The translations under genes and the position numbers were made by a program. The notes below the pieces were generated by a model. That model was not told where the DNA came from. It saw only the letters and a list, made by a program, of their open reading frames with translations, and did not search any database. Below, in pieces: positions 1 through 5,166 of a stretch of 7,097 bases of DNA. Origin of the DNA: an uncultured Pirellulales bacterium (GTDB lineage: Bacteria > Planctomycetota > Planctomycetia > Pirellulales > Lacipirellulaceae); NCBI GenBank assembly GCA_947258835.1, contig CAMYJY010000198.1:1-7097 (forward strand). The letters are read 5' to 3'. Position 1 is the first letter of the stretch; each line of letters starts with the position of its first letter.

Positions 1-764
1 ATTCCTACTTTATGCGGATCAACCAGGAATGGCATTCACCGGATTTTAACGAAGCGGGCGCATTCCGGATCGAAATGCTACTGCTCGCATTGCCCTTATT
101 ATTGGCTCTGAGCCAACGCCGTCCCAGCCTGATAGCCTTGGGACTTTCGCTGATTTGGTTGCACTTTGGCCTAGCCAGCAACCGTTATATGGTGTTATGG
201 GTGGTTTCTACTATTCCCCTCTTGGCACGCCTCTCCACGGAAATCCCCTTGCTCCAGCAGCTGGGCCAAAGACTGCAACTTTCTCCTGATATAAGACTTT
301 CCTTAAGTAAACCGGCGAGTCGATTTTCTCCCCTCTTTACCATCTGCGCGTGCCTCACCCTCCTGCTGTGGGCACGCTGGACCAAGGACTACGCTTACCA
401 TGCTCCTGAACATATTCCTACAGAAGCACTGCAGTATGTCTTGGAAGAACATCGTGACCAACGTATTTTTCATCATCATGACTGGGGAGGTTGGTTGACC
501 TGGCACGGTTGGCCTCACGTGCGGAACTGGCTCGATGACCGAGCAGAAGTTCAGGGCCAGCAGCATTTGGAACAATATTTTGATTTGATGGCAGCGCGCG
601 GAGCTTGGGAACAAATCCTGGCAGCACAAAACATCGAAGTCGTGTGCATTCCACCTGAGAGTTCCCTCGCATGGCAACTCGCGAGCCGTCCTCGTTGGCA
701 AGCATTGTACCGCGATGACCATGCGGTCGTTTTTGCACGCACCGACAACGGGCAGACACCTTAG
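1..764 (+). CDS. C-terminal part of a polytopic membrane protein (5'-truncated by the window)
   Basis: The reading frame is open from the first complete codon at 3, so the ATG at 12 is probably internal and the true start lies upstream. The visible part has hydrophobic segments at about residues 20-36, 40-57, 58-73 and 105-121 (counted from the ATG at 12), then a soluble domain of about 130 residues to the TAG at 762-764. That domain contains HHDWGGWL, NWLDDRAEVQG, a W-E-x-I-L segment, an I-E-V-V-C-I-P-P strand and a final Y-R-D-D-H-A-V-V-F-A-R. This pattern (DWGGYL, DxRA, YxDDxxVVF) is familiar from the extracytoplasmic C-terminus of large planctomycete membrane proteins that resemble glycosyltransferase family 39 or oligosaccharyltransferase proteins. 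The catalytic N-terminal part is not visible, so no reaction can be assigned. The gene is probably unrelated to its downstream neighbour, from which a 224-nt gap separates it. Confidence 0.8.
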   Translation, partial: SYFMRINQEWHSPDFNEAGAFRIEMLLLALPLLLALSQRRPSLIALGLSLIWLHFGLASNRYMVLWVVSTIPLLARLSTEIPLLQQLGQRLQLSPDIRLSLSKPASRFSPLFTICACLTLLLWARWTKDYAYHAPEHIPTEALQYVLEEHRDQRIFHHHDWGGWLTWHGWPHVRNWLDDRAEVQGQQHLEQYFDLMAARGAWEQILAAQNIEVVCIPPESSLAWQLASRPRWQALYRDDHAVVFARTDNGQTP

Positions 765-851
765 CACGTATCTGTCCATTTTTCTAAATAGCACAAGGCA
801 TATTTGGAAAGAGAAGATGTCGGTGTGCGCGGCACAGCACGACAAAGCTAC

Positions 852-881
852 TTGCCTTCAAAGTTCTCGGCTTGTTACAAT
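852..881 (+). promoter_or_regulatory. Possible sigma70-type promoter for the phosphoesterase gene
   Basis: TTGCCT (852-857) and TACAAT (876-881) are separated by 18 bases. The -10 element matches the consensus at 5 of 6 positions and the -35 at 4 of 6. A transcript from about 888 would carry a leader of about 100 nt holding the two hairpins at 897-918 and 933-973. The call rests on the motif only; planctomycete promoter consensus is poorly known. Confidence 0.3.
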
Positions 882-896
882 TCCCAATAGCCAAGG

Positions 897-918
897 GCGG
901 AGTCAAGCGACGCTCCGC
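897..918. repeat. Small inverted repeat GCGGAG...CTCCGC
   Basis: GCGGAG (897-902) is matched by CTCCGC (913-918) around a 10-nt loop that can itself pair GTC with GAC. It is the first of two adjacent hairpins upstream of the phosphoesterase start codon. No T-tract follows, so it is not a canonical Rho-independent terminator. It may be part of a dispersed palindromic repeat. Confidence 0.5.
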
Positions 919-932
919 GGCTCAGTTCCACT

Positions 933-973
933 GCGTTTTATCGACCACGGCTTCGCCGCGGACGATAAAGCGC
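933..973. repeat. Long imperfect hairpin in the leader of the phosphoesterase gene
   Basis: The sequence is symmetric about 953. GCGTTTTATCG (933-943) pairs with CGATAAAGCGC (963-973), CC (945-946) with GG (960-961), and CGGC (948-951) with GCCG (955-958) around a TTC loop. That gives about 17 base pairs, one G-T wobble and two single mismatches (944/962, 947/959). It ends 15 nt before the ATG at 989. CTTTTCGTT follows the right arm, a weak T-run, so attenuator or terminator function is possible but not shown. The compact form with small mismatches also fits a REP-like element. Confidence 0.6.
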
Positions 974-988
974 TTTTCGTTCTCCAGC

Positions 989-1462
989 ATGCCTCGATTT
1001 GTGCTACTGCACCACGACTGCCCTGTCGGTTTTTCTCGGCCCAGTCATTGGGACCTGATGTTTGAGGTTGCTGGCGTGCTGGAAACCTGGGAGCTCCGTG
1101 CCCTGCCCACCCCCTGGCCCGAGCTGCTGGGTATCTCGACGGATGGGGAGTGTTTGGCTGTGGCGGCTCCGGCTGCGGCGGTTCCGGCTGTGGCGGTTCC
1201 GGCTGCGGCGGTTCCGGCTGCGGCGGTTCCGGTCAGTCGTCTCGCGGACCATCGTCTCGACTACCTCCACTACGAGGGTCCGCTGTCTCGCGACCGGGGA
1301 ACGGTAACCCGTCTGGTGGCGGGCACCTACCAACTTCTGAGCCAGACTGCCGACCAGCGCCAAATTCGCTTACAAGGTCAGCCGCTGCAAGGACTTTGCC
1401 AATGGGCACGGACCGACTCCGACTGGCAACTTACCGCACATCCCACCTCTCCAGTAGCGTGA
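989..1462 (+). CDS. Stand-alone LigD-type 3'-phosphoesterase domain protein (DNA polymerase/ligase N-terminal-like)
   Basis: This is a 157-residue protein. Its motifs line up with the metal-dependent 3'-phosphoesterase (PE) module of bacterial LigD, which trims 3'-phosphate or ribonucleotide ends during non-homologous end joining. RFVLLHHD carries His9, SHWDLMFE carries His20 and Asp22, and ADHRLDYLHYEG carries His88 and Glu96. These correspond to the known active-site His/His-x-Asp/His set of LigD-PE. SRDRGTVTRLVAGTY (100-114) matches the 'G-x-V-x-x-W/R-x-x-G-T-Y' segment of short planctomycete members. The ATG at 989 is chosen because MPRFVLLHHD is the typical N-terminus; the frame is open further upstream, but that stretch runs through the leader hairpins. 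No ligase or polymerase domain is attached. Residues 57-81 are a low-complexity insert encoded by a 15-bp tandem repeat. The fold assignment is fairly secure. Activity and any role in repair or RNA processing are inferred. Confidence 0.8.
   Translation: MPRFVLLHHDCPVGFSRPSHWDLMFEVAGVLETWELRALPTPWPELLGISTDGECLAVAAPAAAVPAVAVPAAAVPAAAVPVSRLADHRLDYLHYEGPLSRDRGTVTRLVAGTYQLLSQTADQRQIRLQGQPLQGLCQWARTDSDWQLTAHPTSPVA
1156..1230 (+). repeat. Five-copy 15-bp tandem repeat inside the phosphoesterase gene
   Basis: There are five contiguous 15-bp units of GGCTGYGGCGGYTCC at 1156-1170, 1171-1185, 1186-1200, 1201-1215 and 1216-1230. They differ only by C/T changes at two positions. Because 15 is a multiple of three, the unit stays in frame and encodes Ala/Val/Pro pentapeptides (AVAAP, AAAVP, AVAVP, AAAVP, AAAVP). 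Another + frame would encode Gly-Cys-Gly-Gly-Ser repeats, but that frame has no other support. Near-identity of the units implies recent expansion by slippage. Confidence 0.92.
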
Positions 1463-1482
1463 AGCGGTCCCAGTGACGCTCT

Positions 1483-1526
1483 CGATAGTCCCGGTTTTCA
1501 CGCGTTTCACGGAACCGGGGCTATCG
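1483..1526. repeat. Strong hairpin 20 nt after the phosphoesterase stop codon
   Basis: CGATAGTCCCGGTTTT (1483-1498) pairs with GGAACCGGGGCTATCG (1511-1526), giving 16 pairs including three G-T wobbles around a 12-nt loop. No T-tract follows the right arm, so it is not a textbook intrinsic terminator. It could protect the 3' end of the upstream mRNA or be a dispersed palindromic repeat. Confidence 0.65.
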
Positions 1527-1615
1527 CCCATCGGCTCAGGGCAACGAAATCTTCCTCTGCAGCTAGCAGTCCTCCCGATCCTACTGGCATCCCAGGCCTG
1601 GGCGGATCACTGGAG

Positions 1616-1643
1616 TTGACCAAGACTACCTATCCACTAAAAT
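1616..1643 (+). promoter_or_regulatory. Probable sigma70-type promoter for lysS
   Basis: TTGACC (1616-1621) and TAAAAT (1638-1643) each match the consensus hexamer at 5 of 6 positions, with a 16-nt spacer. It is the best promoter-like pair in the window. It would start transcription near 1650 and leave a leader of about 150 nt before the ATG at 1804. Confidence 0.45.
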
Positions 1644-1803
1644 CTTACCTCTCTTGACCTTCCTACTGTCTTTCCCTCCGCGCTGCCCCCACGAAGACAT
1701 TTTTTTTGCGGTTGATGGCTCTTGCCCGCGGTTTGCGGGCGACGCCTGGACGGGCTGCAACCTGCGAGACCAACAGGCAATCTGCTGCAGAGTACCTATC
1801 TTG

Positions 1804-2979
1804 ATGCATGAATCGGCCGCAAACGAACCTGAAAACGAACCTGACTCACCCTCCGCGCTGGAGGCTGCCCGACGAGAAAAAATGGCGCGGCTGATCGAGC
1901 TGGGCCACGATCCGTGGGGCGGCCGCTTCGATGATCGCGAACTGATTGGCACGATTCGAGCGCGGGCGGGTGAGGTATGCTATCGTACGGCCGCCGGAGA
2001 AGACCTCCAGCTCCCCAACTTTGCGGAAGTTCCGGAGGATTTTAATTTTCGCCAGTGGAAAGCCGACCAAGGCCCGGGTGAAATGGTGGGGCCTCAGGTC
2101 CGGGCTGCCGGCCGGATCGTCCTGCATCGTGACAAAGGCAAGCTGCACTTTGTCGACATCCGGGACTATACGGGTGACATCCAATTGATGATTGGCAAAA
2201 AACAGGTGGGTAACGATTGGCAAGTCGTCGAGCAATTGGATCTGGGGGACATCGTTGGTGTGGATGGCCGGCTCGGCCGCAGCAACACGGGCGAGCTTTC
2301 GATCTTCGCCGAGCGGATCCATTTTTTGACCAAGTCCATCGCCACGCCACCGGACAAGCACGCGGGTCTGCAAGATCCCGAGTTACGCCAGCGTCAGCGT
2401 TATCTGGACCTGATTCATACCGAGGGCATGCTACCACGATTTTTGGACCGCACCAAAATCGTGCGTTCGATTCGAGAGACCCTGGCCGCCGACAACTTCA
2501 TTGAGGTCGAAGGCCCCACGCTGCACAGCGTTGCCGGTGGTGCCGCGGCCCGGCCGTTCTCCACGCATCACAATGCCTTGGACATCGACCTCACCCTCCG
2601 CATTGCTCTGGAACTGCATCTCAAACGCCTGCTGGTGGGCGGTATTGAACGGGTCTACGAGTTGGGCCGGGTGTACCGCAACGAGGGGATCGATCAGACG
2701 CACAATCCCGAGTTCACCATGCTCGAAGTCTACCAGGCCTATGGGGACTATCGGTCGATGATGGATCTCACCGAAAAATGCATTTGCAATGCGATCGAGG
2801 CCATTGCCGCAGGGCCTCGCACCGCCACGGACAGCCAGGTACAGGATGCCCCGTCTTTTCAGCGCACCTGGGGAGAGCACACGATTGATTTCACACCGCC
2901 CTTCCAGCGGCGGACCTATGACGTGAAAAACTGGCCCAATCGCTGCAGATCGAGACCACGGGTCGGCATCCGGACGTGA
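1804..2979 (+). CDS. lysS: Lysyl-tRNA synthetase, class II, 5' part (frame broken near 2922-2931)
   Basis: The frame encodes 391 residues. About the first 373 are a good match to bacterial class II LysRS, which charges tRNA-Lys with lysine in the cytoplasm. The N-terminal helix with ARREKMARLIELGHDPWG is at 21-39. The OB-fold anticodon-binding domain spans roughly 98-180 (GKLHFVDIRDYTGDIQLMI, LDLGDIVGVDGRL, TGELSIFAERIHFLTKS). KHAGLQDPELRQRQRYLDL follows at 185-203. Motif 1 (FIEVEGPTLHSVAGGAAARPF) is at 232-252 and motif 2 (VYELGRVYRNEGIDQTHNPEFTMLE) at 284-308. After RRTYD (369-373) the protein runs into a non-homologous tail ending at TGA 2977-2979. The expected sequence resumes in another frame as LAQSLQIETTGRHPDVIKNEVF. 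Typical LysRS has some 15-20 more residues between these points, so a deletion of length 1 modulo 3, or a frameshift plus deletion, is inferred. The ATG at 1804 gives the usual N-terminal length; no clear ribosome binding site precedes it. Alone this fragment lacks motif 3 and cannot be an active synthetase. Confidence 0.85.
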   Translation: MHESAANEPENEPDSPSALEAARREKMARLIELGHDPWGGRFDDRELIGTIRARAGEVCYRTAAGEDLQLPNFAEVPEDFNFRQWKADQGPGEMVGPQVRAAGRIVLHRDKGKLHFVDIRDYTGDIQLMIGKKQVGNDWQVVEQLDLGDIVGVDGRLGRSNTGELSIFAERIHFLTKSIATPPDKHAGLQDPELRQRQRYLDLIHTEGMLPRFLDRTKIVRSIRETLAADNFIEVEGPTLHSVAGGAAARPFSTHHNALDIDLTLRIALELHLKRLLVGGIERVYELGRVYRNEGIDQTHNPEFTMLEVYQAYGDYRSMMDLTEKCICNAIEAIAAGPRTATDSQVQDAPSFQRTWGEHTIDFTPPFQRRTYDVKNWPNRCRSRPRVGIRT

Positions 2980-3386
2980 TTAAGAACGAAGTCTTTGAGG
3001 CCCGCGTCGAGGATGCTTTGGTAGGGCCCATCTTCGTGATCGATTACCCCAGCAGTATTTGTCCGCTCACCAAACGGAAGCGCGACAATCCGGCCGTGGC
3101 GGAACGTTTTGAGTTGTTTGTGCACGGTATGGAACTAGCCAACGCCTACACAGAGCTCAACGATCCGGACCTGCAGGAACAACTCTTTCAGACGCAGCTG
3201 GCTGGCCTGGATGCCGAAGATTCCATGGCCAAAATGGACACGGACTTCATCCGGGCCCTCCGCTATGGCATGCCCCCGGCCGGCGGCCTAGGCATCGGCA
3301 TCGACCGCCTGGTAATGCTGCTCACCAACACCCAGTCCATCCGCGATGTGATCTTGTTCCCCCTCCTCAAACCAGAAGTGATGTGA
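2922..3386 (+). CDS. lysS: Lysyl-tRNA synthetase, 3' part (motif 3 fragment in shifted frame)
   Basis: This frame is open from 2922 and carries the rest of LysRS: LAQSLQIETTGRHPDVIKNEVFEARVEDAL, the YPSSICPLTKRK segment, RFELFVHGMELANAYTELNDP, and class II motif 3 GLGIGIDRLVMLL near the end, finishing at VILFPLLKPEVM. The first possible start codon is GTG 2976, whose bases overlap the TGA (2977-2979) of the upstream frame. From that GTG the fragment has 136 residues. Re-initiation at this overlap could in principle make a separate C-terminal piece, but the missing residues between the two parts argue for a pseudogene, a recent mutation or a sequence error. The last Met codon and TGA stop (3381-3386) lie within the first unit of the heptad repeat array. 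Confidence 0.75.
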   Translation, partial: REKLAQSLQIETTGRHPDVIKNEVFEARVEDALVGPIFVIDYPSSICPLTKRKRDNPAVAERFELFVHGMELANAYTELNDPDLQEQLFQTQLAGLDAEDSMAKMDTDFIRALRYGMPPAGGLGIGIDRLVMLLTNTQSIRDVILFPLLKPEVM

Positions 3387-3490
3387 GATGTGAGATTTAT
3401 GATGTGATTAAAAGACAGCTTGCCGTAAATTTTACAACCCCATCTAATACCAGGAATGTGAGATGTGAGATGTGAGATTTATGATGTAAT
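3381..3490 (+). repeat. Heptad repeat array, left half (two direct blocks of ATGTGAG units)
   Basis: Block A (3381-3408) reads ATGTGAG, ATGTGAG, ATTTATG, ATGTGAT. Block B (3456-3490) reads ATGTGAG three times, then ATTTATG, then ATGTAAT. Block A and 3463-3490 agree at 27 of 28 positions. The intervening 3409-3455 shows no heptads. The first unit of block A provides the TGA stop of lysS. Confidence 0.9.
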
Positions 3491-3529
3491 TGGCGGCAGA
3501 GGCGATTGTTGAGAAATTAGCCAGTTCAG

Positions 3530-3650
3530 CTCACATCAAACATCTCCCACATCAAATATTTCACATCGGACATCAAACATCCCTTTCGTCTCACACAAAA
3601 TGCTGCATCAAATATTTCACATCAAATATCTCACATCTCACATCTCACAT
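3530..3650 (-). repeat. Heptad repeat array, right half (inverted, 17 units)
   Basis: Read on the + strand, this segment divides into 17 successive units, all 7 nt except one of 9: CTCACAT, CAAACAT, CTCCCACAT, CAAATAT, TTCACAT, CGGACAT, CAAACAT, CCCTTTC, GTCTCAC, ACAAAAT, GCTGCAT, CAAATAT, TTCACAT, CAAATAT, then CTCACAT three times. These are reverse complements of the ATGTGAG and ATATTTG-like units of the left half. Units near the gene are perfect and those in the middle are degenerate. The last unit runs straight into the ATG of the permease gene. The 3491-3529 spacer between the halves has no heptads. Confidence 0.9.
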
Positions 3651-5166
3651 GTATAAGCTGCTGTTGTGCCTGCGGTATCTGCGGACCCGTTATATTGCTC
3701 TGATTTCGATCGTTAGTGTCACGCTGGGGGTGGCTACGATGATCGTGGTCAACAGCGTGATGGCCGGTTTTACCCATGAGATGCAGGCCCGCCTGAATGG
3801 CATCTTGGGCGATCTGGTGTTTGAGAGCCGTTCCATGGATGGCGCGCCGGACGCCGCGGCGCACATGGCCAAAATTCGTGAGATCGCGGGCGACTCGATT
3901 GTCGGTATTTCGCCCACGGTGCATGTTCCGTCACTCATGTATATCGATGTCAATGGCCAGCTGCTGACCAAGCAGGTCACGCTGGTGGGTATCGACCCGG
4001 CCACCTATGCCAGCGTGAGCCAATTTGGCCAGTACTTGCAGCATCCGGCCAATCGCCAGCAGCTCAACTTTCAGCTGCGGGCGGGAGGTTATGACACCTT
4101 CGATCGGCAGGCCGTCGACACCGGTCAGCTGATCGAACGCACGCAGATGAAAACGGCCGGCTGGCCCCGCCGCCGCGAAATGGCCCGGCAAAAACAAGAG
4201 CGGAGACAACTGCAGCAACGTCTGGCTCTGGACCCCAGCGCGCAGGCCGGTGCCAGCAATCCGTTTGCCACGGATCAACCGTCCGGGACGGATTTTGACC
4301 CGGCTACCGAAACCCACGTGGGGGTAGTCTTGGGGATTGGTACCTGCGGCTATCGGGCGGCGGATGGCAGCGATCGCTTTGTGGCTCTGCCAGGCGACGA
4401 TGTGCGGATTAGTTTTCCGAAGGCTTCCTTGCCTCCAGAAGCCATTAGCGAGCACTACACGATCGTTGATCTCTACGAAAGTAAAATGAGCGAGTACGAC
4501 TCCAATTTTGTGTTTCTGCCACTGGCCAACCTGCAGGCCAGTCGGGGGATGATCGATCCGGAGACGGGCATCGGCAAATTCACGTCCATTCAGATCAAAC
4601 TGCAGCCGGGTGCCGACGCTGCTCAGGTCCGTGACCGGCTGCGGAATGCCTTTCCTGCACAGTACTACCAGATTAGTACTTGGCGGGATAAGCAAGGCCC
4701 CCTGTTGGCCGCGGTGCAAATGGAAACTGCGGTGCTGAACGTGCTGCTGTTCATGATCATCGCCGTGGCCGGTTTTGGCATTTTGGCCATCTTTTACATG
4801 ATTGTCGTGGAAAAGACTCGTGATATCGGTATCCTAAAATCCCTGGGTGCCTCGGGCTACGGCGTGATGGGAATTTTCTTGGTGTACGGTCTCAGCCTGG
4901 GAATCGTAGGCGCGGGGGCGGGGCTGGCACTGGGCTTGGCCTTTGAGTCGCAGATCAATCAAATTGCGGATCTCTTGGGGCGTGTGACGGGCCAGCCGGT
5001 GTTTGACCCCTCGGTCTACTATTTTTATAAAATTCCCACCATCGTCTCGCCGTTCACGGTCAGCTGGATTTGTGTGGGCGCTATTTCCATCGCCGTGTTG
5101 GCCAGTGTCATGCCAGCGCGCCGCGCCGCGCGACTTCATCCGGTAAGGGCCCTGCGTTATGAGTGA
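3649..5166 (+). CDS. lolC: LolC/E-type (FtsX/MacB family) ABC transporter permease
   Basis: A 505-residue inner-membrane permease. A cytoplasmic MYKLLLCLRYLRTRY leads into membrane segment 1 (about 16-38). A large extracytoplasmic domain (about 41-355) follows, then three more membrane segments at about 363-386, 407-432 and 470-488. The coupling helix EKTRDIGILKSLGAS (388-402) and the C-terminal PARRAARLHPVRALRYE are hallmarks of the FtsX/LolC/LolE family. In LolCDE this protein pair extracts lipoproteins from the inner membrane for transfer to LolA. Proteobacterial LolC and LolE are about 400 residues; here the extracytoplasmic domain is longer, with a basic, Gln-rich and then Ser/Pro/Asp-rich stretch at about 172-222. 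The ATG at 3649 gives the family N-terminus; the upstream extension reads heptad repeats and is not credible. No Shine-Dalgarno is present. The stop overlaps the ATPase start by 8 nt. The exact cargo (lipoprotein or other) is inferred. Confidence 0.85.
   Translation: MYKLLLCLRYLRTRYIALISIVSVTLGVATMIVVNSVMAGFTHEMQARLNGILGDLVFESRSMDGAPDAAAHMAKIREIAGDSIVGISPTVHVPSLMYIDVNGQLLTKQVTLVGIDPATYASVSQFGQYLQHPANRQQLNFQLRAGGYDTFDRQAVDTGQLIERTQMKTAGWPRRREMARQKQERRQLQQRLALDPSAQAGASNPFATDQPSGTDFDPATETHVGVVLGIGTCGYRAADGSDRFVALPGDDVRISFPKASLPPEAISEHYTIVDLYESKMSEYDSNFVFLPLANLQASRGMIDPETGIGKFTSIQIKLQPGADAAQVRDRLRNAFPAQYYQISTWRDKQGPLLAAVQMETAVLNVLLFMIIAVAGFGILAIFYMIVVEKTRDIGILKSLGASGYGVMGIFLVYGLSLGIVGAGAGLALGLAFESQINQIADLLGRVTGQPVFDPSVYYFYKIPTIVSPFTVSWICVGAISIAVLASVMPARRAARLHPVRALRYE

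Larger units (their letters stand above)
1463..1803. other. Gap of 341 bases between the phosphoesterase gene and lysS
   Basis: No convincing coding region is visible. The gap holds a 44-nt hairpin at 1483-1526, a sigma70-like promoter at 1616-1643, a pyrimidine-rich stretch at about 1644-1690, a run of eight T at 1700-1707, and a 6-bp hairpin GCCCGC/GCGGGC at 1724-1740. The lysS frame is open upstream to a TTG at 1654, but the added residues do not resemble the LysRS N-terminus. Confidence 0.6.

Noticed and set aside
817..1065. Small + strand ORF with an AGAGAAG sequence before ATG 817
   Set aside because: It reads through both leader hairpins and overlaps the phosphoesterase start in another frame, with no recognisable domain.
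1004..1363. Arg/Ser/Asn-rich minus-strand ORF
   Set aside because: It is the antisense of the phosphoesterase gene and its 15-bp repeat; its composition is explained by that repeat.
1150..1476. A Gly-Cys-Gly-Gly-Ser repeat protein in an alternative + frame
   Set aside because: It arises from the same 15-bp repeat read out of frame and overlaps the well-supported phosphoesterase gene; it has no homology outside the repeat.
1644..1803. T-box or lysine riboswitch upstream of lysS
   Set aside because: No T-box AGGGTGG-type core, no specifier/terminator arrangement and no lysine-riboswitch-like five-helix layout were seen.
2919..2934. Programmed -1 ribosomal frameshift in lysS at the GTG AAA AAC run
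   Set aside because: The direction would fit, but the slippery heptamer is G AAA AAC rather than A AAA AAC, no clear downstream stimulatory structure was seen, and the missing block of conserved residues is not explained by frameshifting.
3490..3648. N-terminal extension of the permease from a TTG at 3490
   Set aside because: The added residues are translated heptad repeats (His/Ile/Ser-rich). The family N-terminus MYKLLL starts at 3649.
3381..3650. CRISPR array
   Set aside because: Units are 7 nt, contiguous and without unique spacers, and orientation flips between halves.
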